A DNA stretch of 25,937 nt. It comes from a bacterium. GTDB lineage: Bacteria; Bdellovibrionota; FAC87; UBA2466. This document shows, in pieces, positions 7,746-15,106 of the stretch (position 1 is the stretch's first letter; each line of letters starts with the position of its first letter). The stretch covers positions 1 to 25,937 of the forward strand of contig JAIEOG010000430.1 of assembly GCA_019750655.1 (NCBI GenBank). The letters run 5' to 3'. The notes under the pieces are model-generated. The model was given only the letters and a program-made list of their open reading frames with translations, did not search any database and was not told where the DNA came from. Position numbers and translations under genes: made by a program.

Positions 7746-8375
7746 CTAGAACGATTGCGACTGTTCGCTCGCCACGGTGCAGGTCAACTCCTGATCGTCG
7801 CAAGAGATCGGGCCGATGTAATTGTAGCTACTGATCAAATCGTAATTGTATCCGGCACCGGTGAGGCTATCCGTGTGCGGAACCACTTTCGCTGATGTGG
7901 TGCTTGTAACGGGTGCCATTGCGCCCAGATAGATGCACCAATGGACCGTCGTCGTATCCCCGCCCCACGTACACCCCGGCACCTGGCACCCAGGAGGGGA
8001 GCTGGGGATCGTAATGTTGACGTAGTAGTACGCGTTGTGAATGAGGTTGTACAAATAGTTCGATCCGACGACAACGTCGCTATTCGCCGGGATGCTGACC
8101 GGCATGGCCATCGCCCCGGCCGCGACGTTATCGGATGACGGGTAAATGACGGTTGCGCTCGTGCAGGACTGGCCCGGTGTTACATAAGAAAGCTGGCGGA
8201 CGTAGAGGCTGTAAACGGTTTGCGCGCTTGCTCCGGAATTTCTGATTTTAACTTGGGACACGCCCCGCGTTAGCGCGAAATCCTTCGCAGAGAAAAACTT
8301 ATCGGGATGTTTTGGGTTCGCCCAGCCGCTCGCATGGACGAGGAACGATGCGCAAAACAGGGAGAGGACTTTCAA
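7746..8375 (-). CDS. Cys-rich exported protein, paralog B of a tandem pair
   Basis: It starts at a TTG (8375) with GAGG five bases upstream. The 209-residue product has a signal peptide (LKVLSLFCASFLVHASGWA). The mature protein carries the same blocks as paralog A: SNYLYNLIHNAYYY, SSPPGCQVPGCTWGGD, VHWCIYLGAMA, and a C-terminal GPISCDDQELTCTV. The two copies differ in length and in loop sequence, so the duplication is old rather than recent. The conserved Cys, Trp and Asp spacing implies one disulfide-stabilised fold. It is the first gene of the pair and is divergent from the outer-membrane protein at 8454 across 78 bp. A surface or periplasmic binding role is a guess from context. Confidence 0.72.
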   Translation of the reverse strand: MKVLSLFCASFLVHASGWANPKHPDKFFSAKDFALTRGVSQVKIRNSGASAQTVYSLYVRQLSYVTPGQSCTSATVIYPSSDNVAAGAMAMPVSIPANSDVVVGSNYLYNLIHNAYYYVNITIPSSPPGCQVPGCTWGGDTTTVHWCIYLGAMAPVTSTTSAKVVPHTDSLTGAGYNYDLISSYNYIGPISCDDQELTCTVASEQSQSF

Positions 8376-8453
8376 GCGAACCTCTTTAAGGGGTTACTGC
8401 CCGATGATACACTACGCTAGTTATTGGGGCAGAGCATTATCCCGGGGTCAGGG

Positions 8454-9293
8454 ATGTTACTTAGATGGATTTTTATTCTGTGTGCAGTTCTTGTGCGTGC
8501 GCCTCTTTTTGCGGATGCATCGCTCTTTCCTCGGCGCGGGCTATATTTCGAAGGAACTGTGGGCGCGGGCTTCGGATCGGCTTCGATGCTTACTGACGCG
8601 GGGTCTGTTACCTCGACATCTTATTTTGATTCCACGGCGAACACCGCGGCGGTTAACAGAAGCGGGACGGGCGTGGTTAATTCCAATCATTTCACTTTCG
8701 GAGCGAAAGCCGGAAAAGATTGGCTACATAAAAGCTTGGTATGGGGATTGGTTTCGGATTTGAGTCTTTTCAAACAGACGGCCGTGTTGGATGCCTCGGG
8801 CACTTACCCGTCTGGTGGGGGCGGCTATTCGCTGCGCACCGTGGTAAATACAAACTGGCTTCTCACTTTGCGAGGGCGTGCCGGGCTTCCCGTCCGGATC
8901 TTTGCGCAAGGGATTTTCTATGCCACTGCCGGCTTAGCTTTTGCGGATCTGAACATAGAAAGCACGTTTATCGACGATACGGAATTGACAGGAAGCGGGA
9001 CGAACGAGCTTGCCGGAACGCAACTGGGTTGGACGGTAGGTGGTGGGTTTGAATTCGAGATGGATCGGGATTTTTCGTTGAATGCGGAATACCTATACGC
9101 CGACTTTTCCGGGGCGGTTTCCGGCTCAATCGCTAACTCGGCTGCCGGCTTTGGCACGCCGGCTAATTCGCTTTCCAGTACATTCACCTCCAGGGCCGAT
9201 TTTCATAGCCATGTCGTGAGAGTGGGGGTTGTTTATAGATTCAACGGGGCCGCGGACGCTGAGACTACAGAGGGTGAGAAGAAGCCAGATTGA
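8454..9293 (+). CDS. Opa-like outer-membrane beta-barrel protein
   Basis: I use the ATG at 8454, which gives a signal peptide (MLLRWIFILCAVLVRAPLFA). An in-frame TTG at 8424 would put ten non-hydrophobic residues in front. The product is about 279 residues. The mature chain starts RRGLYFEGTVGAGFGS and runs through alternating amphipathic strands. It has WTVGGGFEFEMDRDFSLNAE and YLYADFS, and ends HVVRVGVVYRF. That is the usual pattern of the Opacity/OmpA-like eight-stranded porin family (COG3637-like), which ends in an aromatic residue for BAM recognition. Here a charged 20-residue extension follows the final RF. The stop is three bases from the 3' end of the convergent tRNA-Ala gene. Its function is structural or adhesive at best guess. 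Confidence 0.78.
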   Translation: MLLRWIFILCAVLVRAPLFADASLFPRRGLYFEGTVGAGFGSASMLTDAGSVTSTSYFDSTANTAAVNRSGTGVVNSNHFTFGAKAGKDWLHKSLVWGLVSDLSLFKQTAVLDASGTYPSGGGGYSLRTVVNTNWLLTLRGRAGLPVRIFAQGIFYATAGLAFADLNIESTFIDDTELTGSGTNELAGTQLGWTVGGGFEFEMDRDFSLNAEYLYADFSGAVSGSIANSAAGFGTPANSLSSTFTSRADFHSHVVRVGVVYRFNGAADAETTEGEKKPD

Positions 9294-9296
9294 AAA

Positions 9297-9372
9297 TGGT
9301 GGACCCGACGCGGATCGAACGCGCTACCTCCACAATGCCATTGTGGCGCTCTCCCAGATGAGCTACGGGCCC
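9297..9372 (-). tRNA. tRNA-Ala (anticodon GGC)
   Basis: The minus strand folds into a full cloverleaf of 76 nt including an encoded CCA. The acceptor is GGGCCCG paired with CGGGTCC, with the G3-U70 wobble that marks alanine tRNA. The D-arm is GCTC/GAGC. The anticodon arm is CCACA-ATGGCAT-TGTGG, placing GGC at 34-36. The T-arm has the loop TTCGATC. The discriminator base is A. The gene reads Ala GCC codons, and GCU by wobble. Partial copies of it lie on both sides (6962-6985 and 9397-9462). Confidence 0.95.
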
Positions 9373-9396
9373 CCATAAGTTTTGTGGTCTGCCTCT

Positions 9397-9462
9397 GCTC
9401 ATCTGGGAGAGCGACATTAAAAACGTCGCTTTGCTCCTGGGGCAGATGAGCTACGGGCCCCC
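9397..9462 (-). pseudogene. Palindromic tRNA-like remnant, Lys-like anticodon arm
   Basis: On the minus strand, 9462-9443 is an exact 20-nt copy of the tRNA-Ala 5' end and its leading bases. A possible D-stem closes with GAGC. A 7-bp stem, AGCGACG/TGTCGCT, then encloses the loop TTTTTAA, which would give anticodon TTT (Lys). No T-arm, TTC loop, 3' acceptor strand or CCA follows. Instead 9397-9413 is a 17-nt inverted copy of the tRNA-Ala D-arm, so the whole region is an imperfect palindrome with GCTCATCTG and CAGATGAGC at its ends. It is best read as a rearranged tRNA fragment, though a structured RNA is possible. Confidence 0.5.
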
Positions 9463-9510
9463 TAAAAAGGAACATTTTCTGTACCAAACACGGCGGCTTA
9501 CGGCAATGGG

Positions 9511-10230
9511 CTAATCCGGGAGGCGGCGGACGGAAACTCGCACGCCTTTGACGACCGTGGGCCGTAGGCCTTGGGGGACATACGCAAACACTCCGGAGAG
9601 AGGGTTCGGATCGAGAACGAGCGCTTTGAAAAGCTCTGAATGCCCGGGAAACCGGATGGCTTTTTGTCGTAGAACCGTCGGAAATACGGCGTTCCCACTC
9701 CGAGGATCGGCTAATAAACCCAGCTCGCCTTCACCGCCCAAGTAAAGAAAACTGTGGGCACCGTGTTCTCGGAAATCCTCGACAAAGTGGCCGTATAGCA
9801 AAGTGTAGCCCACGTCGTAACCCGTGTGGGGCCGTTGAAGCATCTCTGGCGTGATCTGCGTTACCCGCTCGAATGGAAGCTTAGTTTGATCCCGTGAATC
9901 GGCGGAAAAAAGCTCTATGTGGAAGTCGATCTTCGGTGATTTTGCCAGCAGCCGGCGTGTCGCATCGGCGCAATGGCCGAGGCTTAACCCATTCACTAAA
10001 GGGTAGCCCTGTTTTATGGCGAGAGCGACCGCGCGTGGTTCGTAAGGCAGTGGGACGCCAAGGGCTTCTAGCGCTGCGGTCACCCCATTCGTGACGGCAA
10101 TCGGCCCGCAGGTGTTCGGGATCGTCTGAGTGAAGACCGCGCGCGAGCTTCGGTACGCCTCCAACAGGGAAATCTCGCAGCCACCCCAGGCGGGCGCTGC
10201 TAGCAAAATGAGCAACCAAAGAGCTCGCAT
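9511..10230 (-). CDS. Exported papain-fold protein, C39 peptidase-like
   Basis: The ATG at 10230 has AGGAGAAGG directly upstream. The 239-residue product has a signal peptide (MRALWLLILLAAPAWG). The C39/papain-like signature is visible. Q35 lies six residues before C41 in TQTIPNTCGPIAVTNGV (oxyanion Gln and nucleophile Cys). H159 lies in HGAHSFLYLGG, and D175 in LLADPRSG, the usual His then Asp-Pro order. A GHCADATRRLL motif between them adds another Cys. It should therefore be a periplasmic or secreted cysteine peptidase or a related amidase. The substrate is unknown. It follows imuC by 99 bp on the same strand, so it may be read through from the SOS operon, although it has its own good ribosome binding site. 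Confidence 0.65.
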   Translation of the reverse strand: MRALWLLILLAAPAWGGCEISLLEAYRSSRAVFTQTIPNTCGPIAVTNGVTAALEALGVPLPYEPRAVALAIKQGYPLVNGLSLGHCADATRRLLAKSPKIDFHIELFSADSRDQTKLPFERVTQITPEMLQRPHTGYDVGYTLLYGHFVEDFREHGAHSFLYLGGEGELGLLADPRSGNAVFPTVLRQKAIRFPGHSELFKALVLDPNPLSGVFAYVPQGLRPTVVKGVRVSVRRLPD

Positions 10231-10308
10231 CCCTTCTCCTACGACAGTCTCTGCTTTGATGGAATACTTATGTAGCGGGCTCGGCTTTACCTTGCTCAGG
10301 CGGGGTAG

Positions 10309-10330
10309 GCACTTTGTGCGGAAAAAGTGC
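10309..10330. other. Hairpin at the imuC stop codon
   Basis: GCACTTT (10309-10315), an 8-nt loop, then AAAGTGC (10324-10330) form a perfect 7-bp stem that reaches the imuC TAG stop. No U-run follows on the minus strand, so it is not a standard intrinsic terminator. It could be a transcript-end stabiliser or a weak attenuator before the C39-like gene. Confidence 0.35.
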
Positions 10331-13300
10331 TAGTGGAAGTTTCTCGACTGGTTGGGGATGGCCTGTTCGAGTAGCGGCGTCGCTTTGTCGACCACCACGT
10401 GCAGGACATTTCCCCCGCGGGCGTGTTGGATGCGGCCTTCGCAATATAGGAAAGAGCTATCTAGTAAAGCGTCGCGGTACTTTTCATAGATCTTATTCCA
10501 GATCCCGAGATGCGTGACTCCGAATTCGTCTTCTAGAGTGATGAACAGCACGCCCGACGCCGTCGGCGGTTGTTGGCGGCAGATCACCATTCCCGCGGTT
10601 TTAATCCGAGCCCCCTCGCGTAGCTGGCTTAGATCGCGGGAGGCTTTGAGTCCTTGGGATTTTAAGTCGGGTCTTAGAAAGGCTAGGGGGTGTAAGAAAG
10701 AAATCCCCTGCGCTTCGAAGTCCGCCGTGATCTTATCCCACGCATTTTCCTGCGGCAGCGGGATGTTCGATGCTTCCACCGCTTGGAATGCGTGGCTATC
10801 AGCGAGTTGGAGGGATTGGATTTTCCAAAGCGCTTGGCGACGGTCCATCTTCAGGCCTTGTAAAGCGCCGGCGGCGGCTAAAGCGAAAAGGTCGCGTTTT
10901 GTGAGAGGCGTCGGGAGTAGGGCTGCTGCGACGCGATCGATGAGGTCTTCTAGGTTGGTGAAAAGCTTTTCTCGGCGGCATGCCTCGACGGCTCTGCCTA
11001 CTTTCTCGTGCAGGCCGCGTACCTCGCGGTAGCCCAAGCGGACTTCTTTGGGATTCTCTAGCCTGTGATCCCAATCGGATGCCTGTACATCAATCGGCTG
11101 TACTCTTACGCCATGGCGGATGCCATCCTGGATAAGTGTATGGGCGCTGTAAAAACCCATCGGCAAGGCATTGAGCAGGCCTGTCAGAAACGCCGCGGGG
11201 TAGTAGTGTTTCAAATACGCCGTCGCATAGACGAGTACTGCAAAAGACGCGGCATGCGATTCTGGAAAACCGTATTCGGCAAATCCCTCGATCTGTTTGA
11301 AAATGCGTTCGGCGTAATCTTGCTGAATCCCTTTCTGGATAAGGCCCTGCCGAAATCTCCCGCCTATTTTCGCTAAGCGGTGGTGCCCGTCTCGGCGCCA
11401 AGCGCCCATCGCGCGGCGAAGCTCATCGGCTTCTCCGCCGGTAAAACCGGCAACCACCATGGCGATTTTCATGATCTGTTCTTGAAAAAGAGGGACGCCA
11501 AAAGTCTTTTTCAGGATCTCCTTCACATCGGGGTGAGGGTAATCCACTGGCTCTTCGCCCATGCGCCGCTTTAAGTAGGGGTGCACCATATCGCCTTGGA
11601 TGGGGCCTGGGCGCACTAGAGAAACCTCCACAACCAAGTCGTAGAAGTTTTCGGGCCGTAGGCGTGGCAGCATATTCATCTGCGCGCGCGATTCGATCTG
11701 GAAAACACCGACGGTATCGGCGCGCCAGAGAGGCTTGTAAACTTCCGGATCCGTGGGCTTGATATCCGCGAGCGTGTAGGCCTTCCCGTGAACCTCTTGC
11801 ACGTACGAAAATGTTTTGCGGATGGCAGTGAGAATCCCCAGCCCTAGGATATCGACCCGTACGAAACCCAGAGCGTCGAGATCGTTCTTGTCCCATTGCA
11901 CAATCGTGCGGTTTTCCATTGCGGCTTTTTCGACGGGCACATTACGCGTGAGCGCATCTTGGCAGAGCACAAACCCGCCGACATGCGTGCCCAAGTGCCT
12001 GGGGAACGAAAGCAAGGCCTGCACTATCTGAAAATATTGGGAGAGTTTCCGGGGTGGGATGCCCGGCGCGCTGGCGTCGATTTGTTCTTTCGGCACATCG
12101 GCGAGCTTTCTGCGGTGGGTGAGCGACTGGACACGTTCCACTGTCTCAATCGGTATTTCAAAGACCTTGGCCACTTCTCGCAAGGCGGATTTGCGGCGGA
12201 AGCAGATGACTTCTGCAGTGATCGCAGCGCGGTGGCGGCCGTAGCGGCGGTAGATGTACTGGATCACTTCCTCGCGGCGTTCGTGTTCAAAGTCGATATC
12301 GATATCCGGCGGTTCACGGCGCTCACGGGAGACGAAGCGTTCAAAGAGCAAGTTTAGTTCGTCGGGGTCAATCGACGTAATTCCCAGCAGGTAACAGACG
12401 AGCGAATTGGCCGCCGAACCCCGGCCTTGGCAGAGGATCCCTTCCGATCGCGCGAAGCAGACGATATCCCAGATGGTCAGGAAGTAATCGCTGTACTGCA
12501 GTTCCTGGATCAGGGCGAGTTCGCGTTCTAAAAGCGCGTAGACTTGGGAAGAGGGCGTAGCGCCATAGCGCTTCGTTAAGCCCTCGAGAGCGAGCTTTCT
12601 TAAGTACGTGTCCCCTGTTTCTCCTTTGGGAATCCATTCCGTGGGGTAGCGGTAGCGGATTTCGTCCAAAGAAAACCGGCACTGATCGGCGATTTCCACC
12701 GATTGCTGGACCCATTGGGGGAATGCGGCAAAGAGCGTCTGCATCTGCGCACGGGTTTTCAAATAGCGTTCCGCATTCGGTAGGAGTTTAGTGCCGGCAT
12801 TGCGCAAGGTGGCACCGTGGCGGATGCAGGCCAGGACATCCTGCAAAGGCTTGCGATCGGTTTTGTGGAATAAAGGCTCGTTGCTGGCGACACCCGGTAA
12901 ACCCCAAAGGCCTATTTGCTCTTGGGCGCGGCGCAAGCGAGCGGCATCTTGTCCGTCGAGAAACTGGCTCACCAGGACGGCAGCGCGTTTGGAGAACGCT
13001 TCCTGAAAAACGGGAGGGGGCGCGGCTGCCTGATCGGAAGGGTAAAGCGCGTACAAAGAATCTGCTTTTGGCCAAAGCGCATCCCATTTGAGGTGCGGGT
13101 TTTCTCGATCGTCGTGGGCTTGTGTGAGCAATTCGCAGAGATTGCCATAGCCCGCGCGGTTTTGAGCGAGCAGTAAGAGCCGTGTGCCTTCTATCTGGAC
13201 TTCTGCGCCGATGATCAAAGGCAGGCCGAATTCCTTGGCAGCGACATGGGCACGAGGCGCACCGTAAACGCCGAATCTATCGACGATACCCATGCCCGAA

Positions 13301-13413
13301 TACCCCAGGGCTTTCGCTTCCGCGACTAGTTCCTCAGGAAATGAGGCCCCCTCCAAAAAACAGTAATTGGACTTGGCTGCGAGCTCCACAAAAGGGGGAT
13401 TAGAAGCTGCCAT
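10330..13413 (-). CDS. dnaE2: Error-prone DNA polymerase III alpha subunit, ImuC/DnaE2
   Basis: The ATG at 13413 gives 1027 residues, with AGGAGG 12 bases upstream and a 14-nt overlap with imuB. Upstream in-frame codons only overlap imuB. An N-terminal PHP domain comes first (VELAAKSNYCFLEGAS onward). The polymerase core has GRGSAANSLVCYLLG (about 330) and the catalytic PDIDIDFEHERREE (Asp near 370-374). The third catalytic Asp is near 520 in FVRVDILGL, and LVRPGPIQGDMVHPYLKRR follows. A helix-hairpin-helix region and an OB fold (TAGMVICRQQPPTASGVLF) come last. The histidines usual at the start of the PHP domain are replaced (ELAAKSN), so that domain may be inactive. It is the translesion polymerase of the SOS mutasome, acting with ImuA and ImuB on damaged DNA. 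Confidence 0.95.
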   Translation of the reverse strand: MAASNPPFVELAAKSNYCFLEGASFPEELVAEAKALGYSGMGIVDRFGVYGAPRAHVAAKEFGLPLIIGAEVQIEGTRLLLLAQNRAGYGNLCELLTQAHDDRENPHLKWDALWPKADSLYALYPSDQAAAPPPVFQEAFSKRAAVLVSQFLDGQDAARLRRAQEQIGLWGLPGVASNEPLFHKTDRKPLQDVLACIRHGATLRNAGTKLLPNAERYLKTRAQMQTLFAAFPQWVQQSVEIADQCRFSLDEIRYRYPTEWIPKGETGDTYLRKLALEGLTKRYGATPSSQVYALLERELALIQELQYSDYFLTIWDIVCFARSEGILCQGRGSAANSLVCYLLGITSIDPDELNLLFERFVSRERREPPDIDIDFEHERREEVIQYIYRRYGRHRAAITAEVICFRRKSALREVAKVFEIPIETVERVQSLTHRRKLADVPKEQIDASAPGIPPRKLSQYFQIVQALLSFPRHLGTHVGGFVLCQDALTRNVPVEKAAMENRTIVQWDKNDLDALGFVRVDILGLGILTAIRKTFSYVQEVHGKAYTLADIKPTDPEVYKPLWRADTVGVFQIESRAQMNMLPRLRPENFYDLVVEVSLVRPGPIQGDMVHPYLKRRMGEEPVDYPHPDVKEILKKTFGVPLFQEQIMKIAMVVAGFTGGEADELRRAMGAWRRDGHHRLAKIGGRFRQGLIQKGIQQDYAERIFKQIEGFAEYGFPESHAASFAVLVYATAYLKHYYPAAFLTGLLNALPMGFYSAHTLIQDGIRHGVRVQPIDVQASDWDHRLENPKEVRLGYREVRGLHEKVGRAVEACRREKLFTNLEDLIDRVAAALLPTPLTKRDLFALAAAGALQGLKMDRRQALWKIQSLQLADSHAFQAVEASNIPLPQENAWDKITADFEAQGISFLHPLAFLRPDLKSQGLKASRDLSQLREGARIKTAGMVICRQQPPTASGVLFITLEDEFGVTHLGIWNKIYEKYRDALLDSSFLYCEGRIQHARGGNVLHVVVDKATPLLEQAIPNQSRNFH

Positions 13414-14632
13414 GGGTAAACCAAGCCTCCTTCTGGCAATCGCGGTAAACCCAAAGGCTTTCCCCTCCGCGCTGGGCGATGAAGTATTCGCGCTTGCCGC
13501 CAGGTTCCCACCATTCGACATGGAGGTTTTCTGAAAAGCTTAGGCGCCATTGGGGGGACGGTTGAAAGGGTTTAGGTGGCGAGAAAAGAAACACGGGCCG
13601 TGGGGGCAAAGGCGCACTAGGAAAATGCGAAGCGGGAGGCGGCGGCCAAACAAGAGAGAAGGACCGCTCGGCTAAATGGCTCGACTGCCATTGTGCAAAC
13701 CCTGCGGCGTCTTCACCGAAACGTGCGCGCAAGCGTGCGACGTACTGCGCGAGGTCGTGGTACTTGCTCTCTGAATCATCCAAGAGTGAGAGCTGCCCGG
13801 GTTGGTAAGAAATCAAATCGCGCACTTCGAGTTCCAACCGGGTGAGTGGGGATTCCCAATGAAACGCTTGGAGGAAGTCTTTCAGCACTCGCAAGAGGGC
13901 TTGGGCGTCTTGTGTGCCTTCGGTGAGCTGGAGAGTTTTGACGACGGGAGAGTGGGCCTCGAAATTAAAAAGCAGGGCAATGGATTTGGCAGCCATCTGA
14001 CGGCCTTGCAGCCGGTTCTCCACTTGCACGAGGACCTGCCGCAAGCGGAAGAGCAGGCCCTCCAGGGTGCAAAGATCGTCGGCCTCTATCCGTCCGCGAA
14101 TGGGGTCGCGGGGAATAAACGCGGGAAGACAAAGGGGCCGACTGCCTGCGGCCCAGTCGTGCAGCGTTTGACCGAGCTTTCCAAAACGCCGGCTCACCGA
14201 TGCTGCGGGGAGTTCTAAAAACTGGCCCAGGCTGTGGATACCGACCTTGTGTAAGAAGCCGATGAGTTTCTCACGCTCGGGGCGCTCGGCTTCGAGTGTT
14301 TGCGGGTCGCCTAGGAGTAGGAGCGTTTTCGTATTGAGCCTTTTGAGTAGCGGCAAGCTTTCTCCGGGAGCCAAAAGTGCCTGCCCCGCCCAAGCCAGGG
14401 CCTGCGCCCATTCAGGGCGATCGGTGAGGGTGAAAAGAAAATCCTCGAGAAAGATCTCCGCCTGCTCGTGCGCTTGCGCCAGAAGCTCCATCTCTCCGCC
14501 TGCTAGTTTCGCTGTGCCGTCGATCTCTAAGTAGAGGTGGCGGTCAAACAGGGACACTTTCGGCGTGAGTCTCAGGCAGCTCTCGGCGAAGGCCGGCAGG
14601 GGGTGCGGGCTGGTGAAGTAAAGGGTGCGCAT
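13400..14632 (-). CDS. imuB: Y-family-like mutasome protein ImuB, N-terminally short
   Basis: The product is 410 residues. It begins almost at FAESCLRLTPKVSLFD and IDGTAKLAGGE, which in other ImuB proteins lie near residues 90-120. The usual first palm segment is therefore missing. An in-frame TGA ten codons upstream of the ATG rules out a longer start. A helix-hairpin-helix region (LIGFLHKVGIHSLGQFLELP) is near 123-142. QLSLLD at 280-285 matches a beta-clamp binding motif, placed before the C-terminal tail as in known ImuB. The end, REYFIAQRGGESLWVYRD and then WFTHGSF, is typical of ImuB. ImuB is catalytically inactive in the family and bridges ImuA, DnaE2 and the clamp. It overlaps imuA by 89 nt and imuC by 14 nt. 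Confidence 0.88.
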   Translation of the reverse strand: MRTLYFTSPHPLPAFAESCLRLTPKVSLFDRHLYLEIDGTAKLAGGEMELLAQAHEQAEIFLEDFLFTLTDRPEWAQALAWAGQALLAPGESLPLLKRLNTKTLLLLGDPQTLEAERPEREKLIGFLHKVGIHSLGQFLELPAASVSRRFGKLGQTLHDWAAGSRPLCLPAFIPRDPIRGRIEADDLCTLEGLLFRLRQVLVQVENRLQGRQMAAKSIALLFNFEAHSPVVKTLQLTEGTQDAQALLRVLKDFLQAFHWESPLTRLELEVRDLISYQPGQLSLLDDSESKYHDLAQYVARLRARFGEDAAGFAQWQSSHLAERSFSLVWPPPPASHFPSAPLPPRPVFLFSPPKPFQPSPQWRLSFSENLHVEWWEPGGKREYFIAQRGGESLWVYRDCQKEAWFTHGSF

Positions 14633-15083
14633 AGTTTGGGGTAGGGTGGAGAGTTTCTTTCAAAAGCCAATGCGGTAGTGCCGCGGGGGTAAGAAGAAAA
14701 ACTTCGCAGCGCATTTTCTCAGCAGCTAGTTGGAGTTTGCGTAGATGGGCTGGAGCGCAGGCTTGGTCGGCGCGCAGAAAGACACTGCCAAAAAGCCCGG
14801 TTTGCAGGGCTTCGAGCCCCACGCGCCAGACTTCTGCGGACTCGCGCGCTTGCACAATCAAAAGTCTATCGACCGGAACCGCACTTTGCTTCTGCAGGCT
14901 CTCGGCATAGAGCAGGCCACCTTGCGCAATCCATATAAGGTAAGCGCCTGGTGCGCTTGCACGGCGCAGACTGGTTTGGAAGGCAGTGTAAGTGGAACCG
15001 TTTGCGGGGCTGGGAACATGGATCAAACCTCCTTTTGCCGTTAGTGGAGAAAAAGCGTAAGAATTTCTGGACACTAACGCCAT
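14544..15083 (-). CDS. imuA: RecA/SulA-like mutasome protein ImuA
   Basis: I choose the ATG at 15083, because it sits seven bases after a perfect TATAAT. An ORF start at 15122 would run across lexA. The product is 179 residues. It has the weak RecA-like fold seen in ImuA: GGLIHVPS at the start, then APGAYLIWIAQGGLLYAESL, DRLLIVQARESAEVWRVGLEAL and a C-terminal LRKLQLAAEKMRCEVFLLTP. There is no Walker A motif, as in other short ImuA/ImuA' proteins. In the family it binds ImuB and DnaE2 and helps recruit the mutasome. The last 30 codons overlap the start of imuB in another frame. Identification rests on the fold and on its place between lexA and imuB-imuC. Confidence 0.8.
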   Translation of the reverse strand: MALVSRNSYAFSPLTAKGGLIHVPSPANGSTYTAFQTSLRRASAPGAYLIWIAQGGLLYAESLQKQSAVPVDRLLIVQARESAEVWRVGLEALQTGLFGSVFLRADQACAPAHLRKLQLAAEKMRCEVFLLTPAALPHWLLKETLHPTPNYAHPLLHQPAPPAGLRRELPETHAESVPV

Positions 15084-15106
15084 ACTTCTATTATATATAC
15101 ATTTGT
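15068..15106. promoter_or_regulatory. Divergent lexA/imuA promoter region, near-leaderless
   Basis: Only 23 bp (15084-15106) separate the two start codons. For imuA, TATAAT on the minus strand (15095-15090) ends seven bases before the A of the ATG, so transcription should begin at or next to the start codon. For lexA, TGGACA (15068-15073), a 17-bp spacer and TTATAT (15091-15096) put the start within a few bases of the ATG at 15107. Neither gene has a leader long enough for a Shine-Dalgarno site. The arms CATAC and GTATG flank the region symmetrically, 19 bases apart. Any LexA box must lie within or beside these bases, but no CTG-N10-CAG, GAAC-N4-GTTC or GTTC-N7-GTTC site is present. Confidence 0.6.

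Noticed and set aside
9397..9462. Intact tRNA-Lys(TTT)
   Set aside because: The 5' half and anticodon arm are plausible, but there is no T-arm, no 3' acceptor strand and no CCA within reach.
10309..10330. Intrinsic terminator after imuC
   Set aside because: The 7-bp stem is perfect, but no U-tract follows on the minus strand, so it is listed only as a hairpin.
15084..15106. E. coli-type LexA box
   Set aside because: TATATATACA resembles one half, but the CTG and CAG ends at the required spacing are missing.
14951..15106. Longer LexA start upstream of 15107
   Set aside because: It would add 52 residues with no similarity to LexA and would run through imuA and both promoters.
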